Assembly: GCF_018070565.1 (NCBI RefSeq)
Contig: NZ_JAGPXL010000015.1
Coordinates: 62,001 to 126,000 of the forward strand
Source: Streptomyces sp. B93
GTDB taxonomy: Bacteria; Actinomycetota; Actinomycetes; Streptomycetales; Streptomycetaceae
Reading direction: 5' to 3'
DNA length: 64,000 nt
The notes below the pieces were generated by a model, which was not told the origin of the DNA, ran no database searches, and was given only the letters and a program-made list of their open reading frames with translations. The position numbers and the translations under genes were made by a program. Shown piece by piece: positions 39,861-53,100 of the stretch (position 1 is its first letter; every line of letters begins with the position of its first letter).

Positions 39861-40032
39861 ACCCCGGCAGCTGAACTGCCATCTGCCACAGCCACAGACA
39901 ACCGCCCGCCGGAGCCGCCCTCACCCCGACAGCTGAGCCGCCATCTACCGCAGCCGCACACAACCGCCCACCGGAGCCGCCCCCACCCCGACAGCTGAGC
40001 TGCCGTCTGCCGCAGCTGCGGGCAATCGTGCC
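39861..40032. repeat. Imperfect 62-bp tandem repeat, 2.8 copies
   Basis: Units begin ACCCCG(G/A)CAGCTGA at 39861, 39923 and 39985. The first two are 62 bases long and the third stops after about 48 bases. Each copy carries CAGCTG and (A/G)CCGCC..CAGCC blocks with a few substitutions. No frame with coding character runs through the array. It fills the 331-base gap between the HTH-like gene and the end of priA, next to the hairpin at 39798-39828. Confidence 0.8.
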
Positions 40033-40107
40033 GCTAGGGCGGCACGGGTGGGCGCAGCGGCACCCCGCGAGCGCCGGGCTGCGCAACGCCCCCCGCGCTC
40101 ACGCCGG

Positions 40108-42264
40108 TCACCCGATGTCCGGCGGATCGATCCGCACCCGCACCGCCTGCCCCCCGCCCCGCGCCATCCGCACCGCCTGCGCGGCCTTCAACGCCGCCGC
40201 CAACGCGGCCCCCCGCCCGGGAGGCACCCGAATCAACGCCCGCTCCCACCGCTCCCCCGCCGGCGGCGCCCCCGGCCGCCGCTGTGCAGCTCCCCCCACC
40301 GCCGCGCCCGCTATCGGCACCGGCCCCAACACCTCCGCCTCCACGGGCAGTTCCACCATGCCGAGGAACTCGGCCACCGCCTCCGGCGGCCCCGCCACCG
40401 CCGCCATCCGCGACACCGGCGGAAACCCCAACTCGGCCCGCTCGGCCAGCTCACGCACCGCGTGCCCGACGGGATCCCAGCGCACCAGCGCCTGCACGGG
40501 CCGCAACGTCGGCTCGGCGACCACCACCACGGTCCCGCCCGCCGCCTGCGGCCGGACCAGCGCCGCCGCGGCGATCCAGCGGCGCAGGGCATCCTCCCCG
40601 GCCCGCAGATCGGGCCGCCCGAGCATGGCCCACCCGTCGAGCAGCAGCCCCGCCGCGTAACCGCCCTCGGCGACCGGCTCGGCCCCCGGTGTGCTCACCA
40701 CCAGCGCGGGCGCCCCGGAGACGGTGTCCAGCACCTGCTCACGCCCCGACGTGCGCACCGGTACGGCGGGAAAGGCGCGGCCCAGCTCCTCCGCGGTCCG
40801 CCGCGCCCCGACGATCTGGGCCCGCAGCCGGAAGGCACCGCACTCCGGGCAGTGCCAGGCGCCCTCCTCGCGCCCGCACCAGCCACACGCCAGCGCCCCG
40901 GAGTCACGCGCCTGGAGCGGCCCGGCGCACCGCACGCACCGCGCGGGCGCCCGGCAGCGGTCGCAGGCCATCCGCGGAACGTAGCCGCGCCGCGGCACCT
41001 GCACGAGCACCGGCCCGTGCTTCAGGCCCTCCCGCACGACCTGCCAGGCGAGCGTCGGCAGCCGCGCGGCCCGGGCGGCCTCGTCCCGGGCAAGGTCGCC
41101 GTCCCCCACCGTCCGCACCAGCGGGGCGGCGGCCCGCACCTGCTCCCGGGGGGCGACCAGCGGCCGTGCCCAGCCGCTGTCGACCAGCTGCGCGGCCTCC
41201 ACGGTGGTGCTCAGGCCCCCCAGCAGGAAGCCGCACCTGTCCTGCGCCGCCCTGAGCAGCAGCACCTCACGGGCGTGCGGCTGCGGTGCGTGCAGCTCGC
41301 TGTGGCTGTCGTCCCCGTCGTCCCAGAGGGCGACGAGGCCGAGGTCCCGCACGGGTGCGAACATCGCGGCCCGCGTCCCGACGACGGCCCGCACCGATCC
41401 GCGCCGCACGGCGAGCCACTCGCGGTACCGCTTCTCGGGCCCGGCGTCGGCGGTGAGCAGGGCGTGCCGCCCTTCCCCCAGGACGGCCGTCAGGGCGGCG
41501 TCGACGCGCGCGGCGTCCCGCCCGTCGGGTACGACGACCAGCGCCCCGCGTCCCGAGGCGAGCGTCGCGGCGACGGCCCGGGCCAGCTCCTCGGCCCACG
41601 ACGGGCCGGGCAGCGCCTGCCACACGGCGCGCGGCGCTCCCCCGGCCGCCAGCGACTCCACGAAGGCGGGCCCCCGCTCGTACCGCGCCCACGACGCCGC
41701 CTCGGGCGCCGGGGGCGGCGGCAGCGGCTCGGGCGACGGCCGCTGCTCGGCACGGGCGCTGCGCGGCGGCACGGCCAGTTGCAGCACATCGGCGAGGCTC
41801 CCGGCGTACCGGTCGGCGACGGCCCGGGCCAGCCCCAGCAGTTCCTCGTCGAGTACGGGTTCGGGCGACACGACCTGGGCGAGCGCGGCCAGCGGCCCGG
41901 AGTAGTCGGACTCGGCCCGCCGCTCGATCAGGAAACCGTCGATCAGGCCCCCGCCCTCACGGCGCCCCTCCCGCACCCGGTGCCGCCCGGCCCCGAACCG
42001 CACCCGCACCCGCACGCCGGGCTGCGCGTCGGCGTCCAGCTCCTCGGGCACGGCGTAGTCGAAGTACCGGTCGAGATGGAGCACGCCCTTGTCGACGAGC
42101 ACCCGCGCGACCGGCAGCTCCTTGGCCAGCGCGGCCCCGCGCCAGGTCCGCGGCTTGGCCCGCGGCGCCCTCGCCCCCCGCACGCTCTCCCTGATGAGCG
42201 CGAGCTGCTCGGGCGGCGCGCCTTCCCCGCCGTCCCCGCTCCCCGACCCGTTGTCGCTGCTCAC
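40108..42264 (-). CDS. priA: Primosomal protein N' (PriA), actinobacterial form without helicase motifs
   Basis: A 718-residue PriA-like protein for restart of stalled replication forks. The N-terminal DNA-binding domain (about 48-150) and the zinc-binding region with four CxxC pairs (CDRC, CVRC, CGWC, CPEC; about 490-530) are intact. The helicase motifs are not: the Walker A loop position reads LPGPSWAEEL with no GKT, and the DEEH box is replaced by LWDDGDD. This matches the known actinobacterial PriA group, judged to lack helicase activity. A GTG at 42264 is the likely start. It follows metK with a hairpin in between. Confidence 0.92.
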   Translation of the reverse strand: MSSDNGSGSGDGGEGAPPEQLALIRESVRGARAPRAKPRTWRGAALAKELPVARVLVDKGVLHLDRYFDYAVPEELDADAQPGVRVRVRFGAGRHRVREGRREGGGLIDGFLIERRAESDYSGPLAALAQVVSPEPVLDEELLGLARAVADRYAGSLADVLQLAVPPRSARAEQRPSPEPLPPPPAPEAASWARYERGPAFVESLAAGGAPRAVWQALPGPSWAEELARAVAATLASGRGALVVVPDGRDAARVDAALTAVLGEGRHALLTADAGPEKRYREWLAVRRGSVRAVVGTRAAMFAPVRDLGLVALWDDGDDSHSELHAPQPHAREVLLLRAAQDRCGFLLGGLSTTVEAAQLVDSGWARPLVAPREQVRAAAPLVRTVGDGDLARDEAARAARLPTLAWQVVREGLKHGPVLVQVPRRGYVPRMACDRCRAPARCVRCAGPLQARDSGALACGWCGREEGAWHCPECGAFRLRAQIVGARRTAEELGRAFPAVPVRTSGREQVLDTVSGAPALVVSTPGAEPVAEGGYAAGLLLDGWAMLGRPDLRAGEDALRRWIAAAALVRPQAAGGTVVVVAEPTLRPVQALVRWDPVGHAVRELAERAELGFPPVSRMAAVAGPPEAVAEFLGMVELPVEAEVLGPVPIAGAAVGGAAQRRPGAPPAGERWERALIRVPPGRGAALAAALKAAQAVRMARGGGQAVRVRIDPPDIG

Positions 42265-42342
42265 GCCTGCATTCTCGCAAACGGCACCGACAACGGACCC
42301 CGCGCGCGCTCCCCGGGGGACCTCCCGCGTCCCCCACGTGCG

Positions 42343-42379
42343 ACGTGCCCGGCCTCCCTCCAGGGAGAACCGGGCACGT
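42343..42379 (-). terminator. Terminator hairpin after metK
   Basis: ACGTGCCCGG (42343-42352) pairs with CCGGGCACGT (42370-42379); an inner TCCCT/AGGGA stem extends it. It lies 18 bases beyond the metK stop and before the priA start. Confidence 0.7.
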
Positions 42380-42396
42380 TCGAACAATCGGGTGCC

Positions 42397-43605
42397 TTAC
42401 AGCCCCACGGCCTTCCGCAGCGCCTCCACCCGGTCCGTGCGCTCCCAGGTGAAGTCGGGCAGCTCACGGCCGAAGTGACCGTACGCCGCGGTCTGGGAGT
42501 AGATCGGGCGGAGCAGGTCGAGGTCGCGGATGATGGCCGCCGGACGGAGGTCGAAGACCTGCTCGATGGCCTGCTCGATCCTGTCGGTGTCGACCTTGTG
42601 GGTGCCGAAGGTCTCCACGAACAGGCCGACCGGCTCGGCCTTGCCGATCGCGTAGGCGACCTGGACCTCGCAGCGGGAGGCGAGGCCCGCCGCGACGACG
42701 TTCTTCGCGACCCAGCGCATCGCGTACGCGGCGGAGCGGTCGACCTTGGACGGGTCCTTCCCGGAGAAGGCGCCGCCGCCGTGCCGGGCCATGCCGCCGT
42801 AGGTGTCGATGATGATCTTGCGGCCGGTCAGACCGGCGTCGCCCATCGGGCCGCCGATCTCGAACCGCCCGGTCGGGTTGACCAGCAGGCGGTAGTTCTC
42901 GGTGTCGAGCTTGATGCCGTCCTCCAGCAGCGCCTTCAGCTCGGGCTCGACGACGAACTCCCGGATGTCGGGCGCCAGCAGCGAGTCCAGGTCGATGTCG
43001 GAGGCGTGCTGCGAGGAGACGACGACCGTGTCCAGGCGGACCGCCTTGTCGCCGTCGTACTCGATGGTGACCTGCGTCTTGCCGTCCGGGCGCAGGTAGG
43101 GGATCGTGCCGTTCTTGCGGACCTCGGACAGCCGGCTGGACAGCCGGTGGGCGAGGAAGATGGGCAGCGGCATCAGCGTCGGGGTCTCGTCCGTCGCGTA
43201 GCCGAACATCAGGCCCTGGTCACCGGCGCCCTGCCGGTCCAGCTCGTCCTCATCGCCCTCGACGCGGCTCTCGTAAGCCGTGTCGACGCCCTGCGCGATG
43301 TCCGGGGACTGCGCGCCGATCGACACCGACACACCGCAGGAGGCGCCGTCGAAGCCCTTCTTCGAGGAGTCGTAGCCGATCTCCAGGATCTTCTCGCGCA
43401 CCAGCTGCGCGATCGGTGCGTAGGTCTTGGTCGTGACCTCACCGGCGACATGCACGAGGCCGGTGGTGATCAGGGTCTCGACCGCGACCCGGGAGGACGG
43501 GTCCTCGCGGAGCAGGGCGTCGAGGATGGTGTCGCTGATCTGGTCAGCGATCTTGTCAGGGTGGCCCTCGGTCACGGACTCCGAGGTGAACAGGCGACGG
43601 GACAC
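42397..43605 (-). CDS. metK: S-adenosylmethionine synthase
   Basis: A 402-residue enzyme that makes SAM from methionine and ATP. The typical motifs are present: LFTSESVTEGHPDKIADQIS at the start, GAGDQGLMFGYATDETPTLM, and GGGAFSGKDPSKVDRSAAYA with the phosphate-binding loop. It has the usual three similar domains and full length. The GTG start at 43605 follows AGGGAG. It lies 238 bases after coaBC on the same strand; no SAM riboswitch is visible in that gap. A terminator hairpin follows. Confidence 0.98.
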   Translation of the reverse strand: MSRRLFTSESVTEGHPDKIADQISDTILDALLREDPSSRVAVETLITTGLVHVAGEVTTKTYAPIAQLVREKILEIGYDSSKKGFDGASCGVSVSIGAQSPDIAQGVDTAYESRVEGDEDELDRQGAGDQGLMFGYATDETPTLMPLPIFLAHRLSSRLSEVRKNGTIPYLRPDGKTQVTIEYDGDKAVRLDTVVVSSQHASDIDLDSLLAPDIREFVVEPELKALLEDGIKLDTENYRLLVNPTGRFEIGGPMGDAGLTGRKIIIDTYGGMARHGGGAFSGKDPSKVDRSAAYAMRWVAKNVVAAGLASRCEVQVAYAIGKAEPVGLFVETFGTHKVDTDRIEQAIEQVFDLRPAAIIRDLDLLRPIYSQTAAYGHFGRELPDFTWERTDRVEALRKAVGL

Positions 43606-43843
43606 AACGCTCCCTGGGGTTGCAGCGGCTGCTGGCTGATCATGGGCGGACGGGACGGGGGCTGCGCCCGGCGTCGTCCGAGAGACAGTTTATCGGTCGC
43701 GTTCGGTCACCGGACCCCCGTCTCGCCTCTCGGAAGGCCTGTGACCTGCGGCACGCGCATTCTGCCCAATGGCGAGCCGCCTTGGCCAGGGTCGCCACAC
43801 CGCGGCGTCGCATCCTCCACCACCGGTTCAGCGTTCCTCGAGG

Positions 43844-45046
43844 TCAGTCCAGCCGCGCCACTACCAGGTCCCAGACGATGTCCGCCAGCGCCTCCTTGGG
43901 TCCGTGCGGCACGGGCGTCTCGCCGCCGTCGGCGCCGAGCACCACCGCCTCGTTCTCCTCGGCGCCGAAGGTCTTGCGTTCGCCGACCTCGTTGACCACG
44001 AGGAGGTCGCAGCCCTTGCGCCGGAGCTTGGTGCGGCCGTTGGCCAGGACGTCGTCGGTCTCGGCGGCGAAGCCCACCACGACCTGCCCGGGGCGGGGCC
44101 GGTCGGCCGAGATCTCCGCGAGGATGTCCGGATTGCGCACCAGGGCGACGGACTCGGGGTCCTGGCCGTCCTGCTTCTTGATCTTCCCGGAGGCGTAGAC
44201 CGCGGGGCGGAAGTCGGCCACCGCCGCGGCCATCACCACGGCGTCGGCGTCGGCGGCGGCCTTCAGCACCGCCTCCCGCAGCTGTACGGCGGTGCCGACG
44301 GGGACGACGTCCACGCCCGCCGGGTCCGGCAGGCCGGTGTTGGCCGAGATCAGCGTGACCCGGGCGCCGCGCGCCGCCGCCGTACGCGCGAGGGCGTAGC
44401 CCTGCTTGCCGGAGGAGCGGTTGCCGAGGAAGCGGACGGGGTCGAGGGGCTCGCGGGTGCCGCCCGCGCTGACGACGACATGGCGTCCGGCGAGGTCGGG
44501 CCCGGTCACGCCCCGGGCGAGCACCCGACGGCAGATCTCGAAGATCTCGGCGGGCTCGGGGAAGCGGCCCTTGCCGGTGTCGACGCCGGTCAGGCGGCCG
44601 ACGGCCGGTTCGATAACGACGGCGCCGCGGCGGCGCAGCGTCGCCACGTTCTCCTGGGTGGCCGGGTGCTCCCACATCTCGGTGTGCATGGCGGGGGCGA
44701 AGACCACCGGGCAGCGGGCGGTGAGGAGGGTGTTGGTGAGCAGGTCGTCGGCGAGGCCGTGGGCCGCCTTGGCGAGCATGTCGGCGGTGGCCGGGGCGAC
44801 CACGACGAGGTCGGCGTGCTGGCCGATGCGGACGTGGGGCACCTCGTGGACGTCGTCCCAGACCTCGGTGGAGACGGGGTGGCCGGACAGCGCGGACCAG
44901 GTGGCGGCGCCGACGAAGTGCAGCGCGGAGGCGGTCGGCACGACGCGGACGTCGTGGCCGGATTCCGTCAGTCTGCGCAGCAGTTCACAGGCCTTGTAGG
45001 CGGCGATGCCACCGCTGACCCCCAGGACGACCTTCGGCTTGTCCAC
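43844..45046 (-). CDS. coaBC: Bifunctional phosphopantothenoylcysteine decarboxylase/synthetase
   Basis: A 400-residue fusion for CoA synthesis. The N-terminal CoaC half binds FMN (VVLGVSGGIAAYKACELLRR, VVAPATADMLAKAAHGLADD) and carries the PAMHTEMW substrate motif. The C-terminal CoaB half (about 190-400) has GGTREPLDPVRFLGNRSSGK, the CTP-binding region, and KLRRKGCDLLVVNEV. It adds cysteine to phosphopantothenate and decarboxylates the product. The GTG at 45046 gives the family start DKPKVVLGVSG; GGGGAGAG stands just before it. It lies downstream of rpoZ across a strong hairpin. Confidence 0.96.
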   Translation of the reverse strand: MDKPKVVLGVSGGIAAYKACELLRRLTESGHDVRVVPTASALHFVGAATWSALSGHPVSTEVWDDVHEVPHVRIGQHADLVVVAPATADMLAKAAHGLADDLLTNTLLTARCPVVFAPAMHTEMWEHPATQENVATLRRRGAVVIEPAVGRLTGVDTGKGRFPEPAEIFEICRRVLARGVTGPDLAGRHVVVSAGGTREPLDPVRFLGNRSSGKQGYALARTAAARGARVTLISANTGLPDPAGVDVVPVGTAVQLREAVLKAAADADAVVMAAAVADFRPAVYASGKIKKQDGQDPESVALVRNPDILAEISADRPRPGQVVVGFAAETDDVLANGRTKLRRKGCDLLVVNEVGERKTFGAEENEAVVLGADGGETPVPHGPKEALADIVWDLVVARLD

Positions 45047-45090
45047 CGTCTCTCCCCGCACCTCGAAGAACCTACGCCCCCATCACACAC

Positions 45091-45123
45091 CACAGGCCCG
45101 GCAGTCGCGCTGCCGGGCCTGTG
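45091..45123 (-). terminator. Strong terminator hairpin between rpoZ and coaBC
   Basis: CACAGGCCCGGCAG (45091-45104) pairs perfectly over 14 bases with CTGCCGGGCCTGTG (45110-45123) around a five-base loop. It lies 48 bases after the rpoZ stop and would end the sIHF-gmk-rpoZ transcript. Confidence 0.8.
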
Positions 45124-45171
45124 GAAAAGCCAGCTTCAGGCTGAAAATACTACCGCCGTCGCTGCGGTCGA

Positions 45172-45444
45172 CTACTGCGCCGGGCCCTCGATGGCCTCGG
45201 ACGTCAGCAGACCCGCGTTGATCTCGCGGAGGGCGATCGAGAGCGGCTTCTCGTGGACGTGCGTGTCGACGAGGGGACCGACGTACTCCAGCAGGCCCTC
45301 ACCGAGCTGCGAGTAGTACGCGTTGATCTGGCGGGCACGCTTGGCCGCGTAGATCACGAGGCTGTACTTCGAGTCCGTGGCCTCGAGAAGCTCGTCGATC
45401 GGCGGGTTGATGATGCCCTCGGGCGCGGAGATGGAAGAGGACAC
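45172..45444 (-). CDS. rpoZ: RNA polymerase omega subunit
   Basis: A 90-residue omega subunit that helps beta-prime assembly. The family core is intact: GIINPPIDELLEATDSKYSL and YAAKRARQINAYYSQLGEGL, the helix that holds the beta-prime tail. Its last residues are acidic and Ala-rich. It starts 38 bases after the gmk stop and is probably co-transcribed with sIHF and gmk. ATG start at 45444 with GAAGGTAGA upstream. Confidence 0.97.
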   Translation of the reverse strand: MSSSISAPEGIINPPIDELLEATDSKYSLVIYAAKRARQINAYYSQLGEGLLEYVGPLVDTHVHEKPLSIALREINAGLLTSEAIEGPAQ

Positions 45445-45482
45445 GCTCTACCTTCCGATGGATGGGAAAAGATCAGTCGTGA

Positions 45483-46040
45483 TCACACAACTTCCGTCAA
45501 GGCTAGCAGCTCACGCGCCACATCCTCGACGGAGGTGTTGACCAGGGTCTCGTCGAACTCCGGCTCGGCCGCGAGTTCGATCCTCGCGGCGGCCAGTCGG
45601 CGCTCGATCACCTCGGGCGGTTCGGTGCCCCGGCCGGTGAGTCTGCGCACCAGCTCCTCCCAGGAGGGCGGAGCCAGGAACACCAGCCGGGCCTCCGGCA
45701 TGGACTCGCGGACCTGCCGGGCGCCCTGGAGGTCGATCTCCAGCAGCACCGGCTCACCGGCCTCCAGCCGCTCCAGCACAGCCGCGCGCGGCGTGCCGTA
45801 CCGGTTCCCGGCGAACTCGGCCCACTCCAGCAGCTCGCCGTTGGCGATCAGCTTGTCCATCTCCTCGTCGGTGACGAAGAAGTAGTGGACCCCGTGCCGC
45901 TCACCGGGCCGGGGCTTTCGGGTCGTCGCCGACACCGAGAGCCACAGCTCGGGGTGTTCCTTGCGCATATGGGCGACGACCGTGCTCTTGCCGACCCCCG
46001 AAGGGCCGGAGAGCACGGTCAGCCGCGGACGTTCACTCAT
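45483..46040 (-). CDS. gmk: Guanylate kinase
   Basis: A 185-residue kinase that phosphorylates GMP to GDP. The Walker A motif is LSGPSGVGKSTVVAHMRKEH. The GMP-binding part is SATTRKPRPGERHGVHYFFV, and VLLEIDLQGARQVRESMPEA is the Walker B and lid area. Start at ATG 46040; the longer open frame upstream is shadow of sIHF. It lies 37 bases after the sIHF stop, so it shares that transcript. The usual actinobacterial order sIHF-gmk-rpoZ is kept. Confidence 0.97.
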   Translation of the reverse strand: MSERPRLTVLSGPSGVGKSTVVAHMRKEHPELWLSVSATTRKPRPGERHGVHYFFVTDEEMDKLIANGELLEWAEFAGNRYGTPRAAVLERLEAGEPVLLEIDLQGARQVRESMPEARLVFLAPPSWEELVRRLTGRGTEPPEVIERRLAAARIELAAEPEFDETLVNTSVEDVARELLALTEVV

Positions 46041-46077
46041 GCGGCGATTATTCCAGCAATCGCCCCGCGCCCGGGAC

Positions 46078-46401
46078 TCAGGAGCCGGTGCTGCCGAACT
46101 CGCGCTCCAGGGAGGCGATCTGGTTGGAACCGAGACCGCGCACACGGCGGCTCTCGGAGATGCCGAGTCGCTCCATGATCTGCTTGGCGCGGACCTTGCC
46201 CACGCCCGGCAGGGACTCAAGGAGGGCGGAGACCTTCATCTTGCCGATGACGTCATTCTCCTGGCCCTGCTTGATGACCTCGTGCAGGGAGGCGCCGGAG
46301 TGCTTGAGTCGATTCTTGACCTCGGCCCGCTCCCGGCGAGCCGCGGCGGCCTTTTCGAGCGCGGCTGCGCGCTGTTCGGGGGTAAGGGGCGGAAGAGCCA
46401 C
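46078..46401 (-). CDS. Actinobacterial integration host factor (sIHF/mIHF)
   Basis: A 107-residue basic nucleoid-associated protein. Length and sequence are those of sIHF of S. coelicolor (107 residues by memory): a long N-terminal helix (LTPEQRAAALEKAAAARRER) and a C-terminal helix-two-turns-helix (LLESLPGVGKVRAKQIMERL, then SRRVRGLGSNQIASL) that binds DNA. It is unrelated in fold to E. coli IHF. It affects nucleoid compaction, DNA topology and development. The GTG at 46401 follows GAGGTGA; the upstream extension in the longer frame is untranslated leader. Confidence 0.96.
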   Translation of the reverse strand: MALPPLTPEQRAAALEKAAAARRERAEVKNRLKHSGASLHEVIKQGQENDVIGKMKVSALLESLPGVGKVRAKQIMERLGISESRRVRGLGSNQIASLEREFGSTGS

Positions 46402-46508
46402 GCCTACGTCACCTCGGATGTCGAACTGTCGGATACGGACCGGTGAGGAACCTAGTCGCCCCACACCTGGGGAGCCACGAGCAACACGCTTGCCCGTTCT
46501 CTCGTCGG

Positions 46509-46537
46509 AGACTAGCGGGCAAGTCCGCCAGAGTCAG
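46509..46537 (-). promoter_or_regulatory. Candidate promoter of the sIHF-gmk-rpoZ unit
   Basis: On the minus strand CTGACT (46537 to 46532) and TAGTCT (46514 to 46509) are 17 bases apart, close to the principal-sigma consensus. Transcription would start near 46502, about 100 bases before the GTG. The rest of the 254-base gap to pyrF is relatively AT-rich near 46570-46620, with no gene in it. Confidence 0.5.
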
Positions 46538-46655
46538 CGAGAACAGCGGAAAAGTCCTGGTCAGCCTCTGTCAGGACAGTACATTTCAGACATATTGCCC
46601 CGGATTTGAGAATGTATCCAGGGCCGGCAAGCTCCCCGGGACCCCTCCGAAGCCC

Positions 46656-47497
46656 TCAGACCGCCGCCAGGGCCGCCCGGATCTCCTCGGCGAACCGGTC
46701 CGCGGCGTCACGCAGCGCAGTCACGTCGGGACCGTGTCGTAGCACCCCCCGGCTGACGTTCGGCACCACATTGCGCACCGCGGAGCCGAACACCCCCGGC
46801 AGATCGGCCGGAGTGGCTCCCTGGGCGCCGATGCCGGGCGCGAGCAGCGGACCGTTGATCTCCAGGTCGTACGACGACAGGTCACCCAGCGTGGCCCCGA
46901 CGACCGCGCCGAAGGAGCCCAGGGGACGCTCTCCCGCGTTCTCGGCGGCCAGGTGCGCCAGCATCGTCGCCCCCACGTTCCGCCCGTCCGCGCGCACCGC
47001 GTGCTGCACCTCACCGCCCTCGGGGTTGGAGGTCAGCGCCAGCACGAAGAGCCCGGCGCCGCTCTCCCGGGCCAGCCCGACGGCGGGCCGCAGCGACCCG
47101 TAGCCGAGGTACGGCGACACGGTGAGCGCGTCGGAGAACAGCGGGGCGTCCTTGTGCAGGAAGGACTCGGCGTAGGCGGCCATGGTGGAGCCGATGTCGC
47201 CGCGCTTGGCGTCCATGACGATCAGCGCACCGGCCGCGCGGGCCTCCTCGACCGCCTTCTCCAGGACCGCGACCCCGCGCGATCCGAAGCGCTCGAAGAA
47301 CGCGCTCTGCGGCTTGAGCACGGCGACCCGGTCGGCCATCGCCTCCACGACCGTGCGGCTGAACCGCTCAAGTCCGGCGACGTCGTCGTTCAGCCCCCAC
47401 TCGGCGAGCAGCGAGGCGTGCGGGTCGATGCCGACGCACAGCGGGCCGCGCTCGTCCATCGCGCGGCGCAGCCGGGCGCCGAAGGGTTCCTGTGCGG

Positions 47498-47501
<4 letters not shown>
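46656..47501 (-). CDS. pyrF: Orotidine 5'-phosphate decarboxylase (long, PyrF2-like form)
   Basis: A 281-residue enzyme for the last step of UMP synthesis. It belongs to the longer bacterial class, with CVGIDPHASLLAEWGL at the start. The active-site Lys-Asp set is in IVMDAKRGDIGSTMAAYAES, and VSPYLGYGSL and LLAPGIGAQGATPADL bind phosphate. Its ATG overlaps the pyrD stop by four bases (ATGA), so it is coupled to pyrD. It is the last gene of the pyrimidine operon. Confidence 0.96.
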
Positions 47502-48604
<1,103 letters not shown>

Positions 48605-48618
48605 CGTGTCCTCGTGAA

Positions 48619-48648
48619 GAGGGGGACACCGTTTCCGGTGTCCCCCTC
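48619..48648 (-). terminator. Perfect hairpin inside the pyr operon, before pyrD
   Basis: GAGGGGGACACCG (48619-48631) pairs perfectly with CGGTGTCCCCCTC (48636-48648) around a four-base loop. It fills the gap between the carB stop and the pyrD ribosome binding site. As drawn it would be a terminator or attenuator that sets lower expression of pyrD-pyrF, or a folded leader that protects their transcript. Confidence 0.75.
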
Positions 48649-48656
48649 GTGGGCTG

Positions 48657-51957
<3,301 letters not shown>

Positions 51958-51965
<8 letters not shown>

Positions 51966-53100
51966 GCTGGCCCTCCATGAGCTTCACGAAGCGGTCGAAC
52001 AGGTAGGCGGCGTCGTGCGGGCCCGCTGCCGCTTCGGGGTGGTACTGGACGCTGAAGGCCGGGCGGTCGAGGAGCTGGAGCCCTTCCACCACGTTGTCGT
52101 TGAGGCAGACGTGGGAGACCTCGGCGCGGCCGTAGGGGGTGTCGGAGACCTGGTCGAGCGGGGCGTCGACGGCGAAGCCGTGGTTGTGCGCGGTGACCTC
52201 GACCTTGCCGGTCGTACGGTCCTGCACGGGCTGGTTGATGCCGCGGTGGCCGTACTTCAGCTTGTAGGTGCCGAAGCCGAGCGCGCGCCCGAGGATCTGG
52301 TTGCCGAAGCAGATGCCGAACAGGGGCGTGCCGCGCTCCAGGACGCCCCGCATGACGGAGACGGCGTGGTCGGCGGTGGCGGGGTCGCCGGGGCCGTTGG
52401 AGAAGAACACGCCGTCGGGCTGGACGGCGTACACGTCGTCGACGCCGGCGGTGGCGGGCAGGACGTGCACCTCGATGCCGCGCTCGGCCATGCGGTGCGG
52501 GGTCATGCCCTTGATGCCGAGGTCGACGGCGGCGACGGTGAACTTCTTCTCGCCGATGGCGGGGACGACGTACGGCTCCTTGGTGGCGACCTCCGCCGAC
52601 AGGTTCGCGCCGGTCATCTCGGGGGCCTGGCGGACCTCGGCGAGCATGGTGCCCTCGTCGGGCAGCGCGTTGCCGGAGAAGATGCCGACCCGCATGGCGC
52701 CGCGCTCGCGCAGGTGCCGGGTGAGCGCGCGGGTGTCGATGCCGCTGATGCCGACGACGCCCTGCGCGGCCAGTTCCTCGTCCAGGGAGCGCCGGGAGCG
52801 CCAGTTGGACGGCACGCGCGCGGGGTCGCGCACGACGTAGCCCGCGACCCAGATCCGCTTGGACTCGGGGTCCTCGTCGTTGACGCCGGTGTTGCCGACG
52901 TGCGGGGCGGTCATCACGACGACCTGGCGGTGGTACGACGGGTCCGTCAGGGTCTCCTGGTAGCCGGTCATGCCGGTGGAGAACACCGCTTCGCCGAAGG
53001 TCTCCCCCACGGCCCCGTAGGCACGGCCGCGGAAGGTCCGGCCGTCCTCCAGGACGAGTACGGCGGGAACCTTGGCGGTTCCCCTGGTGGAGGTCGTCAT
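51958..53100 (-). CDS. carA: Carbamoyl-phosphate synthase, small (glutaminase) subunit
   Basis: A 380-residue subunit that takes ammonia from glutamine for CarB. The N-terminal part has FSTGMTGYQETLTDPSY. The class I glutaminase triad is complete: Cys in GTPLFGICFGNQILGRALGF, then His and Glu in FSVQYHPEAAAGPHD. Start ATG at 53100 overlaps the stop of the upstream membrane-protein gene (ATGA). Its own stop, TAA, is inside the carB start region. Confidence 0.98.

Noticed and set aside
43606..43843. SAM riboswitch before metK
   Set aside because: No conserved SAM-I or SAM-II core could be found in the leader strand; the gap looks like ordinary promoter and spacer.
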